A DNA stretch of 64,000 nucleotides from Pempheris klunzingeri (lineage: Eukaryota; Chordata; Actinopteri; Acropomatiformes; Pempheridae): NCBI RefSeq assembly GCF_042242105.1, contig NC_092015.1, positions 13,905,535-13,969,534 of the forward strand, in the 5' to 3' direction. The notes below the pieces were generated by a model, which worked only from the letters and a program-made list of their open reading frames with translations, made no database searches and was not told the origin of the DNA. The position numbers were made by a program, and so were the translations under genes. Within the stretch, counting starts at the first letter, position 1. The number at the start of each line of letters is the position of its first letter. Below are positions 25,494 through 40,022 of the stretch, one piece after another.

Positions 25494-26917
25494 AGGTGCT
25501 AAATGAATTCTGTGACTAATTTTAACATTTTATATTTGCACCTAAGGGTGTGCCTCTCGATGGTTTCCTCCAGTGCACATTTTCCTTAGACTTTTAATAG
25601 GTTTTTATAATGAATGAAAATGTTTACACTAGTGAGACCAATTTTACCGTCATGGGCATGTTGCCCTGGTGATTTTTTATACTAAAGTATACTAACTGAA
25701 TAACCAATCACTGTCTATGTGGAGGTTAAAATCATTTTAGTGTTTTTGCACTTTTTGCATCAAGAATTTAGCTAAGCTATCAAAACGCGTGCATCTTATA
25801 TCATGTGCAATGAGCAATAGTAATGTTTTAATTGTGTATGGATACTAAGAGCTGTAATCAGACATGTTGGTGAGTGTGGTGTCTTCGGTCCTGTGAAGAA
25901 CGTCGGCATTAAACACCAGAACATGGGGCCAAAGATCTTGTTTGAACTGCTTTAATCTGTGTTGGCGTTCTTGTCCTTCCCTCTACACCGCCCCCTATGA
26001 ACCGAGGGACAAAAAGACCGGATAAACATGCTTCCTTTTCACAATAAAATCTGATATTACAATATATGGCAGCATGACTGCCCACTGGGTGCCAGATTCA
26101 CTCAGCCACTGATAGATAAACTCTGGAAACAAATGTTATCAAACATGATAATTATGCCCCCTTCAAAAACACGTTGGTTAAAAACCGTTTTTAAAACCAG
26201 GCATGCTGTCTTCACAAGAGGAAAAAACAAAATAGAAGAAGCCATTGATACAAACACAGCACCTTGAAACATTAACATCACCGTGACCTAGGAACACCGA
26301 GAAGAAGCAACTGAGAGGAGGAGTTTGCAAAAAGAATCAGTTTTCATGAACAGAGAGCTTTTCTCTCATTCGCTCAGCAATAGCATGGCTTACGTCCAAG
26401 TGCCACTTCAAGCATATCTCTTCCAAATTTACATTAAATAAATAAATAGCTACTGCATTGTGCAGAGAGCTTCAGCAGTACTGTTCCCCCGTCCATCCTC
26501 GCACTTTAACACCATACAGCTGCTTGTCTTTTTCAAGTAACTTTGGTTGGTTCTAAACTTAGAGAAGAGCTCTCGTCGTGGACCAGTTTTAATGCGGCAC
26601 GAGACGTTGGACATTAAAACCATCAGGAGGTTTAAATTGGACAAATTTACTCATCCTGCCCCGGAGCAAAAAAAAAAAAACCAAAAGGAGTGTCGTGAGG
26701 GGCCGTGAGTGGTTGAGACTATTTTAATATTACATACATGGCAGGCATCGTTTCTGTCCTGGTGACATCTCGATGTAATAAAGCAAAGACAAAAACAGAG
26801 AGGGGATGTTGTTTGGCAGCACTGACGGGAGGTTTGAAACCATGATAATGATGATCTGGATGGATGTAACATTCGATAGGGTGCCACTTGATTTCAGCTT
26901 CCAGTTCGTCAATTGTT
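25494..26917. other. Convergent 3' ends of psph and nipsnap2
   Basis: No coding sequence. It holds the psph 3' UTR (AATAAA at 26043-26048) and, from the right, the nipsnap2 3' UTR; ATTAAA variants on the minus strand at 26728-26723 and 26593-26588 are the only candidate signals I saw for the latter. Confidence 0.5.
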
Positions 26918-29900
26918 TCACTGCAGCGGGGAAGCCTTCGTCGGGATCATAATCCTGGAATCCATATGCTGAATCAGAGGAACTGGAGAGAGACGGGACA
27001 CAGCGAAGATTTGGAGCTGATTCGGTGTGTCCTCATAGTTTAAAGTCTGTTATTGATCAACGCTCTAAAAAGCTCCATATATGTTGTTACTCAAGAAACA
27101 AACAGCTATGAGTTTATCACCATTTAGATAATAAAAGGATTTTCCTTTGCTCACCTGTGTAATACACCACCTCGTCCCAGCCCTCCTGCTGCCAGGCGCC
27201 GTTCCTCGTGTCTTCCCTGGACTGAAGGTCTTTGTAAGCTGCCAGTGACAAACCAAACACATTACAGCACTGCTTAAAGCAAAGTTATTTTCATTATCAA
27301 TTAACCTGGTAGCTACTTTTTGATTAACACATTAATCACTGAAGTCGTGATTATTACTTTGCAGCTCCAAACATGAGGCAGTCTCATCACCCTAAAGAAT
27401 AAAGGTGTGATCCAAAGTCCAAAACCGTAATACATTTACAACAATATGGAACAAAGAAAAGCAACAAATCCTCTGTGATCTAAACTGTCGACTAGACTAT
27501 TGTGATTATCTACATGGTAGCACTATGATGGTGTAATTTTGCATAATGCTGGTATTTGTCCATACCCCAGAGGTGATGAACCATATAGAGGTCTCCGATC
27601 TGTGAGAAAAACCCTCCCACAGCTTCTCTGTTGTGCTGGCGGTATCCAATGGCTCTGGCCCTGCAGACAAGAAGGACTTCAGTCACAACTCAGGCCAAGA
27701 AACACCAAGGGCTTCGTCTGGCATAACTACACTAGGCCTGCGCGGAAATACAAAACCACACATGCACACACACACAGACCTGACCAGTCTTCAAACAAGG
27801 ACTTCAACATAATCTGTGGATTTATTCTGGATCGTTTTTAATTTACACAATTGGATTTAGTTGGTTTTCTTAGCACAAGATGGACGACAAAAGTCTTCCA
27901 TAGCTCCGATTATCCAATGCAACATCACATCCAACCATAAGATGTGATGCCATTGCTTCCTGTATAGATGTTTATGAATCTTAACACTGGCCAAGTCCAT
28001 GTGAGATGAGAGGGCTGATGTGAGAGAAATGTTTTAAATCCGTCATGTTTCCCCCCGAAAGCAAACAAGCACTTATTCAAACCATAATCCCAGTTTGGAT
28101 AGAAAACTACAAAGCCTCAGCTCTTTGTGTTGCTGTAACTTGAAGAAGTTTGAGTCTCGCCTACAAAAATGATTTTTTTTAGTATTTAAATTGCTTTGCT
28201 GGCATGATGTGCCCGACTTCAGAGGGTTGTTCATATAACGTCTGGTTTAAGTGGATACAAACACAAACATGAGAACAGAATAGTAGCTTTAGGAAAAATA
28301 ACCTTGTCCTTGCATGGGCTTTTCATCATTTTTTGTTTTTCCTATAATTATTTAAATAATGTCTGCTCTGTTAGAAAGAAAGGAAATGTGGAGCCTGGAT
28401 GAACTGTTTTAAGTTATATTTACATATAAAATCAAGCACATAACAGTAAAATTACCACAAATGTGTTAACTGGAAAAAGATACGGAAAAGTTGACAGTGC
28501 AACGGCCACCGAGGCAAAGAGAAAGTAATCTTTTGATCTAACGTCACAGACCGAGTTGCAAAACAAGTTGTGATATGTGATCTGGTGCATTCAGCAAACA
28601 GGGAAAAAAAAAAGAGGTCAATAGAGCAGAAAGACGAACCATCCAATCAGAGGAAGAAAAGAAAAAACAATACTAAGGCGTGTGCAGAAAGCTCACGTCT
28701 CCGTTTAAATCAATTGTAATCAACTGCGCTGCACAAGTGGATCTTTCCTTCCTTCCCTCTTGCACGCTTGTAGTGTACATAATCTTCCACTGTGAATTTG
28801 AATCTTGGCTTGAGAGCATGGCAGTGCAGTTTAAAAATAGTGTTTCTCTGAGGAATCGCTCCTGTTAATGACAGCGTGACGAGGAAGGTCTCATGTAGTG
28901 CAACCGTTCTGTAACTACAGTTCAGTGAATCAAATGAATTCGGCCGCCTTACCAGTAATTACCCCACTCGATCATGGTCCCTGGCTGGAGGAAAGAAAGC
29001 ACAATAATTTTTATTACAGTAAAAAAAACATATAATTCAGATCTTTCCAAACTACAAATGTGTCTCACGCGTTCTTCCTCCTCTTTCCAGAGTAAACACG
29101 TTGACACAAATAAATGGCGAAGACGTAATGCAGGTATTTTGTCAATGTGAAGATAAGCTGCAATAACAGCTACACCCATAGGCTTCTTCAATCATTCTCC
29201 GGTGCTTAAGACAACAACCGCCCTGTTGTTTCTAAAATGTAATCTCAGTCTGTGATGAGGGATAATAGCTTGCATTCATCACGTGTCAGAGGGAGCGCTG
29301 ATCTACAGACAGCTTTTTCCTTTCAGATTAGAAAGAACGACTTAATCTGCAGGAGATGGCGTGACGTGTATTGAGCATTATCCACGACCAGGGCCGCTTT
29401 CAATTTAACCTTTGATCCAGGCTACAATCATACGTCCATACGTAGATACAAATTGTTAACACTATTTATGGAGTGAGCCAGTGCAAGAAAGAGCACGAAT
29501 GGTGCCTGTCGAAGCACCACTCCCCTCCTTAATGCTGAAGACGACAGTAGTTTTGTGTGGGCGGAGGTAATTTAGAGGTCACACAGGCGAAGCATGTGAC
29601 CGGGGGATCATTGGGTTTAAATGGGAAAATGTGAGCCAGGAAAAGTGAAAGAGTAACGCTGTCCCTTTCTGCTGTTTTTACTTGTACTGGGTGCTCGCTC
29701 CTAATGCACAGCCGTGTGGAGCTGTGATGACGCAAAAAGTCAGACATCGGTCAACTTTGCTCTTCACAAAACACACTTTTTATGTGCATACTCCTGTCAT
29801 TTACATTTGAATGAATTGGTTCGTCATCAGACATCAGACAGTGTGTCAGGGAACAGGCCCTGCATGTGAACTGTAATGATGGCCAACCAATGCAGGGCTT

Positions 29901-32826
29901 CTTTCTAAAAAGACTACACACACCAACCACTGTACTGAACATCTGTCCCTGTAGGAGGGATCACCCTTCAGTTGCTCTGCCCGACGCACCCCCCTATTAT
30001 AGTGTGAGGGGTGTTGTTTAGCCTTTATTCTGGGCTGTACAAATAAGATCAACTTGACCTGACTTAAAAAGAAGGAGCGATTAACTCAATGTAAGCTGTT
30101 ACACCCATTCAAGTTTAGTAAATATTTGGATAGTTAAGAGCTGATTATGTTTGGCGAAGCAGAGGTATCATCGTCACACATTATGGGCTGAGCTCACTTA
30201 ATCACAAACATCTACACGACTGCTGATGATGACATGAACTCTCTGGTCTGTCACTCACTCGGAGCTGGTAGGATCTGAGCTCGTAGATGTTGGGGCCCTC
30301 TCTGGGTACGGGCTCGTTCCAGAAGCTGAACTCCAGCAGGAGCTGGTTTCTGCGAGACATCAGCATCTTACCCCGCTCCTTCCTGTACGCTGTGAAATCC
30401 TGCCAAAGGACAGACGCCAATCAATAAGCTTTACTTCGACTGATGGCCGTTCTCTGCTATTAGCACTGTATCAAGGCACTAAACAGGGGTGATGCAAACA
30501 AGATGCATCTGAAGGAGTCTTCACCTGGTTCTGCTTGAGCTTGTTCATCACCTCTGTTAGAGCCGGGTATCCACCTCTGTAACGCCACAGATGAACTGGG
30601 GGGGAAAAAAAACAACATAACTATAGATGTAAAGTCACACAAAATACAGAAAGGTCAATTAATCCAAAGTGGGATCATTAAATAATAAGATAAAAAACAT
30701 TCCTGCAGGCAAAAGTCTTCTCCCTTTCTGAATGGGCAGAAATGTCCTTTGTAAAAAAGTCCAATGGATTTTAAAAACACAATAAAGTACATACTGATAA
30801 TTTGAGATCATTAGCTGGCAACTGTTCATTAGTCTGCACAGATTATATTAGGCTTTTTTATGGATATCAGACATAATAGATACGTCTGTTTGTTTTAACT
30901 TTGTTTAACTATCAGGCCATTAATTCAGTATTTCAACATACAACTAGGCAACAATTAATGCAGCTTGATAGTAGTGGTAGTGGTAGTTGAGTAATGAGAA
31001 ATATAAGAAATACTGATCCTAGAAAACAGGAATACTCATATGAAGAAGAAGTATATAGCTATATACTTCTATAGCTTCTCTAGGTTTAACAAACCCTTTG
31101 ACAGGATACCTGCATACAAGTTTGGTCCACTCTGGATGAAGTGGATTCCCTGTATATCACTGATCTTTAGTGCTATACCAGCATGAGTATGATGAGTAGG
31201 ATATGGAGTAAAACGTGTGCTGATTTGCAAACTGTGCGGACCACAGGCATGTTACACTGCAGATTCACATGTGTTGATATTAGTAATCCTACCAGCCTGG
31301 TCCTGTTCTCCATACCAGGTATTCCAGGTGCCCACCAGCTCACAGGGGTAGTACTTATCAGCATGGATGGAGGGCAAAACATCCTCACTGTGATGAATGA
31401 GAAACGCCAAACTGAACCACCAAACTTCATTTCACATCAGCATTTAAGTAAATTCACCTCGAGACAACAAAATCCAAATAACCACCACACGTTTTCTAGT
31501 CACGTGTCTTCTGTCTTATGTTGCAGGGCTCAAATTAGTCCTGAACTACAAGCAGAAGGCCTCCAGTCCTCTTCGGTATGAGAAAAGTCAGTCTGTGAAG
31601 GTCTGAAGTCATGCAAGGTCATCAATCACCTCACAGGAATAGATCGCTGAGAATTTTTTTCACTCAGCATGGCACAACAGTGTAGTAGGTCGTCCCGGTC
31701 TCATACTACTACTACTACTGCTGCTGCTCACATTATAGGACAGTAATGTGAAATAACACTCACCAGAGTTTGTTGTATGAATCCAGGCACTCTGGCTTGA
31801 CATTGTGGACTGAAAAGAGAATCATACTTTAAAAAAAAAAAAAAACACAGGCACAAAACCTCATCAATACTTTTGGATAAATGGTTTCGTTTCAAGTACA
31901 AATATTGTGGACTTACACTGAATTTTGTACAGGTTACTTTCCTCATTTTTGGTCAGTAGGTTGGAGTGTGCGTCTTTCCTGGGATCAACTTTCCTCACAA
32001 ACAGCGACTTGAACCAGCTGTCCTCTCTGTTTCTGCTGCCTGATGCTGCAAACCCCCTGCAGCCACAGATGAGTCACCATGAACAACAAATGGGCAGATT
32101 ATTTGGCGACCAGTGCAAATATATGAACAAGACTAGATACCTGATTGGATTTGCACTCACACAAACCTATTGATTCATTGATAGAAACACAGAATTGCAT
32201 GTTTATGCTTGTTGTTGGGTAAGATTTAACGACACCCGAGTCAAAACACACACTGGGTTTGACATGTCAGCCTCCCTGATGCATGTGTATACACATCGTT
32301 ATAATAATAATAATAATGTCTGCGACACCATATAGAACAGCAAGTATCCAACAGTGCGCGGCCTGTCTATCAGAAATACATGCTATGTGTGAGATATAAG
32401 CAGATAAACCAGATTTCACAATAAAGTACCAAATTGACCTTGAACATCTGAGACGCTCAGTGACAAAAGATGACAGAAACTTTGATTTTTTTCAGCTTCC
32501 CCAGCAAATACACGCAGCTCTCGTGTTAAACATCCCGTAATGAAGCGTTTTTAAGTTGTAGTTTTCCTGTAAGTTTGAGCTGAAGGCCACTGGGGGCTGG
32601 CTAGCAGTTAACGGGCTAGCATGCCCGTGGCTCTTCGTGGCCACTGCGGGAAACACAGTGAAATAAAACCCAGACAGCCGACCACAAACACCGCAGACAA
32701 GACCACCGGACACCCACACGGACCACGGCCCCACCTGCTCCACACGACCTGCTGTCCGGCCGCCTGGGCCCGGCCTGTAGCCCGACCCAGGCCACCGCTG
32801 ACTCTGTGAAGGACTCCGGTCGCCAT
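26918..32826 (-). CDS. nipsnap2: NIPSNAP2 (GBAS), mitochondrial NIPSNAP family protein (10 exons, 279 aa)
   Basis: Minus-strand exons in coding order: 32735-32826, 31917-32035, 31764-31809, 31293-31387, 30525-30595, 30259-30399, 28953-28984, 27566-27660, 27155-27238, 26918-26982 (TGA); 840 nt, all phases agree. The Ala/Arg/Gly-rich N-terminus (residues 1-30) without acidic residues fits a mitochondrial targeting peptide. Then follow [118 protein letters not shown] and the final IPTKASPLQ, i.e. two NIPSNAP domains. Known role: mitochondrial matrix protein that, when exposed on damaged mitochondria, recruits autophagy adaptors. Human is 286 aa. Two acceptors are possible for exon 2; the one at 32036 was chosen because it keeps phase and gives [10 protein letters not shown], close to human. 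NIPSNAP1 is the alternative; synteny favours NIPSNAP2. Confidence 0.95.
32595..32620. promoter_or_regulatory. GCTAGC/GTTAAC motif cluster in nipsnap2 intron 1
   Basis: GGCTGGCTAGCAGTTAAC followed by GGGCTAGC, 115 bp downstream of the end of exon 1 in the direction of transcription. Confidence 0.4.
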
Positions 32827-32885
32827 CTTCGCCTGCGCCAGTGCAAACAGAGCGCTGTTAGCACCTCTGAGCACCAGGGGGCAGC
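32819..32885 (-). promoter_or_regulatory. nipsnap2 start region: YY1-type motif at the ATG and CTCF-like site
   Basis: On the minus strand AAGATGGCGACC overlaps the start codon, the typical YY1 element of short-5'UTR housekeeping promoters. At 32871-32885 the plus-strand GCACCAGGGGGCAGC fits 14 of 15 positions of the CTCF consensus CCASYAGRKGGCRSY. Motif-based only. Confidence 0.45.
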
Positions 32886-33241
32886 ACCCACCTCTGAGCT
32901 CCAGGACACAGCCACATGTATGCACCAGAGGAAGGACAGTCTGGTTTAATTTACATTAAATGATTCAGTCATTTTAATTCTTTTTAATAAGATAAAAACA
33001 ATAAGCCTGTAATCTGCTATATTTACACTAGAGGTGATCAAATATTTAAATATTTTCAGTTCTCCATAAGCTCTGAGGAGAGACTTTGCACGTTTCCTTT
33101 TTTATTTGGCTTCAGGCCTCTTTTGAGGACAGAGCAAAGGGGTCTCACTGTCCATTTGTCTCCATTTGGATGTGTGGATGAGAAATTTCAGTATCAATAT
33201 GTTCAATATTAAGTCTTAAGTCATGTCATGTGAATACCAGA

Positions 33242-33242
<1 letters not shown>

Positions 33243-33340
<98 letters not shown>
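33243..33340 (+). repeat. (ATCT)n microsatellite
   Basis: About 24 uninterrupted tetranucleotide units. Confidence 0.97.
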
Positions 33341-33449
33341 GTGTAAGAGAGAGGAAAAATATAATTATTAAAAGAAATAAGTAAATGTTGATGTTGTATA
33401 AATAAACAAAGGAACAAAGAAAGTTTTTTAAAAAAGGGGTTGGTGAGAG

Positions 33450-33645
33450 GTATTTTTACTTGTCATAGTAGGAAAAGTTCAGGTTTTACTGCAAACATTA
33501 ACGATGGCTCTGTCCCAGTAAGTCATGACAATAAACCAGCATGCACAATGCCAGTACCCAGAAACTAAAGCAGTTAACTGGAATCCAGCCCAGATTCGTT
33601 TGATTATTTACACCTGTGCTTTTCCTACTATGACAAGTCAAAATG
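33450..33645. mobile_element. MITE-like element with 20-bp perfect terminal inverted repeats
   Basis: ACTTGTCATAGTAGGAAAAG (33458-33477) and its exact reverse complement (33619-33638) bound about 180 bp of non-coding sequence; similarity continues imperfectly a few bases outward (TATTTTT versus CATTTTG) and inward (CAGGT). Size and structure fit a miniature inverted-repeat transposable element. No clear target-site duplication was read and no family is assigned. Confidence 0.65.
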
Positions 33646-33999
33646 TCCAGCGTGAAAAAGGCCTATAATATCTTCAATGGCCTCTGTAAACCGTGACCAG
33701 TGTGACAATGACTGCATTTGCATGTGCACTATAATGCTGATTTTGAGTCTTACCCTGTTTTAAATCATACTCAGGACAGGGCTATAACAAAAAAACATTG
33801 GTATATATGTTAATGTATTTACATGTGCATTATATGCTGGTCATAATTGGGTTTTTGGACTATCCTGGTTATTTTTTGCACATCTAAACAACTTATCCTG
33901 GTTTCTGAAACCTTATGAGACCTTATCTTGGTTTTGAGAGAACTCAAGTATCTTTGACAGCCTATCTTTCCAAGTATCTTTTCTAAGTTCTCCGACAGA

Positions 34000-36900
34000 C
34001 ATCTGTATGCTGTGGCACATAAAACATTATAACCTTATTATATTGGTTGAGAAATCAAGACATGCACACACACAATACATTGAGAATAATGTGAAGACCC
34101 AACTCCAGCTCACCTCCTGCAGTTAGTGGAACTGTTCAAAGCGTGAACAGCCAGTGAATAACTGTTTAATGGACTCAGTTTCTACTTTATCGTTGTTTTC
34201 TGACATCAGGACAGTACTTCATAACTGGGGTAGCATCTATTGTTAATGATGGAAGAGACTTCTTTCATGTCGTTGGTGAAGAACGGTGTACATTTTGACT
34301 GTCACAGCAGGTGAATTTAATAAAAAATAACAATGTCTCTGTTTTATCTATATGATTCATAAAGCCATGCCAAAGAGCCAGCAGAACAGGCCATGGTGCC
34401 AGGACACCTGACTGAACGCAGTCTGTATGACGGTTAATAATTACACCTGTGCCATCTGTGTCAGACTGTCTGTGGTGATAAAGGCCTATTGTTTCTTGAT
34501 GTCTCACACACTGTTGCCTCTCAGTGTGTGTCTGTGGTGCTTAATATCCAACAGTAAAATTATCCTCAGCTGGCACTAAATCAGGGTCTCTGGCAGATGT
34601 GGGGACGCTAGATATGGAGACAGGTGGGAATCCCCCCTCTGTCAACCTTATTAAAAATACAGTACAACATATTTTGATATAACTGTGTCTTTGAATACAC
34701 ATCAGCAGTATGAAGCTTCGCGACATTGAGAAATGGAACAATAGCAGCATAACATGAATTTTATAACATGATTTTCAAATGTAATGGTGCTTTTATAGAA
34801 GAATATTAATAGTTTCAGATGATAAAAGTGAGAACAAAGATGCTTGGGGGTCAAATACGTCACATATCATTGCAGCTACTACACCAGCTGAACAGGTGGG
34901 GGCGCTACAGTCTAATCCACAGACCATCAACAGTGATTTTAGGCCACCTCTGTCCAGCTCGATCAACATTATGAGGAGCATTAACCTCAGCAATGGGCAC
35001 GCCGCTGCTCACATCCATCTATAACTCACCAGTGATCATTTCTACAACATGTGGGGGGTGAAAATATAAAGACAAAATTATTCTTTTGGGGGAAATTAGG
35101 TTCTTATATTCTTCATATGCTGTGAGTAATGGATGCAGTGGATCTCTGTGTGTTGCATGGCCTTCAGGAAGAGCAAGTCCAGACTGTAGGATCCAGTTTC
35201 TCATGGATGATGGAGAGGGTGATGGGGTTGCAACGATGGAGGAATTCAGTACCAGTTGAGATTGATTTATTATTTGACAGAGCGACTATGAAGCTAACGG
35301 GGACCATATTGCCGAAGATTACTTGGCTTTAGGAGAGAGACTACTTACCACCAGAGGAATTCAGAAATTATGGAGGGATTTGTTTTAAGTTCAAAGACAT
35401 GAATCATGAGGGAGTGTTTCCTCGGTGAAACATTTTTGAATTACAAAAGGCAAAATGTGGATATGTCTGGGAATTCAAAGTATGATCGTATCCACTGGAA
35501 TTTCGCTCTTTTATTTAAGAAATTTATCAAGCCGGTTGATGTTGGGTCGGAAATATTTACTTAATTTTCACCTCAGAACACGCTATCACTAGTTTAACTG
35601 ACATCCTACATTATGATATGTTTCCTATTTTATTAAATTGGGTATTTTCCTAAAAGGACACCTCACCGGCAGCCATGAACGTCAGTATAAATTTAATATC
35701 CAGTGGTGCTTTCCCCTTTGGAAATCAGTGTAGTTCTTGTAGGGGGAGGATCAATCTGAAGGACCTGATCTGTATTTTTAATGAACTTTGCTGGACGTGG
35801 AACACTTTTTGGGCACATTTTATTATTGGAAGAAATGAGATCAGCTTTTCACAAAGAACTCCGGTTTCACTGCTCCAGCTGTACATTTGCTGCACCTCAT
35901 TATAGTATAGTAAAAGGTATTTTGTGGGGTCTTATCACAATGTTGAGTGAACTTCTGAGACACTTTGTACCTGTTTTTGACATCAGATGCAGGAAATCTC
36001 TCAGTTCTAATCTTTGCAGAAATAATCAGGGTTTAACAGAGTAGATAAGTGAACATTTTAAAGAATTAACTGTTCAGATCTTCATTCAGAAGAATCTCTG
36101 ACACACTATAGTATAATGACAGTTTGCCTTAATCACTTGACAGCCTTCATGTGACACCACAGGGCTCATTTCTAGAGCCACCTTTTTTCCTGTTAGACGC
36201 TAAAACTGTCTATCTTATATTTTCTCTATTGTAACACTATTATAACACGATTAACACTATTTTGGCATCAAGTCTTTGAGCTATGAAACTACTTACCTGG
36301 AAGTGAGGAGGGCAGATAGGACAGCAGATGTCTTATAACCATATTATATCAATTATCATTATATCAATTATCATATCAATTTTGTTGTTTACACAACACA
36401 TTGTAAAATCTGCCATTGAGTAGCTGCTGTATGTATTTTTCTATGGTACAAGGCCATGTTGGTAGGTTGGTTTGATGCTTCCTTACAGCTATGAAATCTC
36501 TTACAATGTACTCAGACTTTGCTATTGGATTCAATGATTTTCTCTAAACTGAGGCTTTGAGAGGAACAGCTGTAAAAACAGCTGATATGAATCCCCCTCT
36601 AATGCACCAGAAAACTATGGATGCCATTTATCAGGGAGTTTAGAAATATTAAAACATGGTCTTTGCTTAACTCTCTTGAACCCATATGGCTAAATCCCCC
36701 ACTCCAGCCTCTCGTTTACAGTATGTCCTGGGTGGATCTTCAGTAAATTGAATATCTCCAAGCCAAATTATCTAACCGGCTGTCTTCAGGGGTTTCCCTC
36801 CCCCTCCTCTTATTATCTTTGGCTTTATTACGGACATGCTTGCTGTTAAATGCTCTCCAAGAAATGCTGTTGAACTTGTGAGAAAATACTTTGGACATAT

Positions 36901-37250
36901 TGTTTATAGACTTCGCTCCTTATCATGTCTGGGCACCACGGTGATCGAATGCAGCACTACTGCACACAGTGGCACAGAAACATTTATACTGTCTGGTGTG
37001 CGCAGATTAATATCCTGGAAAATGTCTGTGTTTTTATTTAAATACTGTGATAAAGATAAAAAATATTCGTATATGCCAAATCTAAAATGTCCTGGAGTGA
37101 GTGATTTATTGATTGTTGACAGACTGCTGTGACTCAGACTTGAAACAAAAATGGACAGACAACTCCTGAGGGACTTTTTTAAATGACAAAATGCAGCGAA
37201 AAGCTTCTTTCTACATTCGTCATGTCCTTTCTAACCATATGTACTACAGT
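34000..37250. other. Intergenic DNA, no supported gene
   Basis: No exon with recognisable product. Around 36600-36730 the plus strand reads WMPFIREFRNIKTW then NSLEPIWLNPPLQPLV, which faintly resembles the C-terminal part of an L1/Tx1-type LINE reverse transcriptase; this is weak. Otherwise plain AT-rich DNA. Confidence 0.3.
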
Positions 37251-37255
37251 ATCAG

Positions 37256-37706
37256 GGATGGATGCAGTACTCAGATCCTTTACTTAAGTACTCATAACAA
37301 TAAAAACACTCAGTTACAAGTAGAAAAATCATTATAAATTAAATTATTATTATAAATATTATTGGATTATTATAATTACTAATAAAACTAAAATGTAAAT
37401 ACTATTTTGCTGTTGTAGTTGATCAAAGTCGAAGCAGTTTTCACATTTATGAATACTGTTATATAATTTAATCTGTAACAATGTACCACATTTTAAACAA
37501 GTGTCACATGTTTTGTATGTAAAATCTGCAAAGTAAGTTGCTAACTATGGCTAACAAATAAATGCAGTGCAGTGAAAAGTACAGTATTTCCCTTTGGAGG
37601 TTGTATAAAGTATAATATAAAATTGAAATACTGAAGTAAAGTATCTTAAAATTACAGGCTACTTAAGTACAATATTTGAGTACATGTACTCACAATCCAC
37701 CACTGT
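37256..37706 (+). repeat. Teleost interspersed repeat, near full length (second copy)
   Basis: Runs from 'ggatgcagtactcagatcct' through 'ttacttaagtactcataaca', 'gttttgtatgtaaaatctgc' to 'cttaagtacaatatttgagt', 'acatgtactcacaatccacc'. The GGATG...ACTCAG and ...CCACCACTG ends are those of the family seen at 2385-3128. About 450 bp, non-coding. The following stretch to 39960 shows nothing I can name. Confidence 0.6.
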
Positions 37707-40022
37707 ATGGTGTACATAATGATAATAATTGATTTTATGTTGTGTACTGTGTCCTGGAGAATTGGAGGGATTGTTGCTAATTAAAATGACATACATGAGC
37801 GTTGCAATAAAAGTGGTTGAATTCAAATGCAAACCACCTTGCACTTTCACCTAAGCTGAAGTAAAATTTTGACCAGTGATGCAGTTTCATCTTTTCTTTC
37901 CTCTTGTGTGTCTCACTCCTGTTTGTGTCATAATTTAAAAAAAAAAAGAAGAAAGAAAAGAAAACGTCTTCACATACGTTCCCACTGGTTATGAACTGCA
38001 GTATCTTACAGCTGCTGTGCTACTGCCCTGTAGGCCAGCTATACAAACTCACATACTTAAATTAAACATGTTTTCACAGCCATGTGGCTCATTGAAAGAT
38101 TGATGATACCATTTACACAACCTAAGAACTGAGGAAAAGAGCCATTATTCATGAAGGCAGAGCAGATGACATTAATGAAAGCTTAGTTAAAGCACGCAAG
38201 GGCAGGTCTAATGTGAATTATTGTGACACCAAAGCTCAGAGTGTGAAATTATACACAATGAAGTGCAAAATAAGATCAATTGTGAGTTGCTGAAAGCTAC
38301 TATGCTATGCCAAATTACCTTTTATGTTGTGAAATGCCTCTAACCTTCTAAGGTTCAGAGCACTGAGTACAATATATTATAAGATTTATTAACAATATAT
38401 TCATCATTACCATTATGAAAGGGTACGTGTGAGGTTTAACCTGTGTTCGACAGTCCAGAGTCTGGCCTATGTGATGTGTTATGTCTGTAATGATCCCTCG
38501 ATCAGCCTCTGAGAATGGACAGAATGGGGTCCTGGGAAATAAAGGAATCCTGTGTGCTTACTGTGGTATTTAATGACGTCGGACTCTGTCTATCCTTTCT
38601 GTCTCCACTGCTGCAGCGTTGCACTCCTTCTCTATACAGTAATACCTAGACGTAAGGTCAGGGGTGTGAATGAAAAATTAAGTGGCCGGTGCTCAAGGCC
38701 AAAATAGGATTTTTGAGAGGGTAGGAACAGACTTCTTGAGCCAAGTCTTCTTTCACCTTTGAGATGTTTGTCTGGAAGCAATTATCCTTTACATCAGGTC
38801 TTATGACACACAGAAAGGTATCTACAGATGAAAGTAACGTTTTTCTCATACATCAGAGTTGCCAAGGTCGGCCCATTGATTTTATTTATTTATTTTTTAA
38901 TAAAAAGGCAGAAAAAGAGCACAGGCTGTCTTCCCGCTGCTCAACAGTGGGCATGTGTGTGAGAGAACGTGCTTTATTTTTTGGATGAATGATAGACCTA
39001 AATATTTTCTTTCCTTTGTCCTGTTCAGACATTTGCTGATGTTTCAGACCACATGTTTTCTCATGATTTTTGTAGTAGGAGGATGCATGATTAAATCAAT
39101 CATTATGTCCTCTGCCTCACTGCAACTGGAGCGACTACACTAGTATCTGCTCAGACACATTTGAATGTTTCTTACCAAGACATGCATGCAAAGGCTTTGT
39201 ATTCTTTGTGAAAATTATTATAAATGGACTTTATCACAATAAAGCATGTAAAATACTCATCATAGTTGAGTATCCTGGATATTTTTCCCCACAGAAAAAT
39301 GTGCCATTGATCTGCTGTCATACCTGTAGAATCATTCACTCATTTTCCATATTATATTTTTTTCTCTTTGGGGTCACAAGGGGCTGAAGCCTATTACTTT
39401 TATTACTGCAATGACCTAATATCCCCATGCGGATGAGATCTCTCTGTCTATCTGAACAAATAACTTATCTGGAAAAGTTGGTTGGTTATGCATATGGATG
39501 GCTCATCATGTGACACTGATGCTGTTTCAGTTATTTAATTCCACTTCTTACCACATCAAACATTTAATGTGATGGATTGGACAGTCAGATTCATAGTGAT
39601 TTTTTTATTTTTATTTTGCCCTCCTCAAAGGGATTAAAGCTACTTCAGATATATTCATAGATAAATAGCATTTCATAAAGGAGATCGTATTATCAGAAGA
39701 CTCATATTACAGCTAATTCAATAGTCTAATGTGTGACAGAGTACGACAGAGAACGATCATTTTCCCTTTGAAAGATAAATACAAGCCAACTTTTGTAAAA
39801 TAAAAGTTTGTCCAAAGTCTCCCCTGCATTGAAGACATGCCAGGATTCTTCAAAGACTCTATTATTCACATGAAAAAAAAAATCTTCACTCGTTTCCTTT
39901 ATAGAGACAAGTTGAGACTGCAAATGTATCCACTTGCTTGTTTTGTACAATATTATTTAAAATATTTGCGTAGATAAATAAAACAAAACGTAACATCTTG
40001 GTAAGCGGAAGAGACGGATGTC

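Noticed and set aside
32492-32925. Long minus and plus open frames across nipsnap2 exon 1
   Set aside because: GC-rich promoter shadows; only the 32735-32826 segment is coding.
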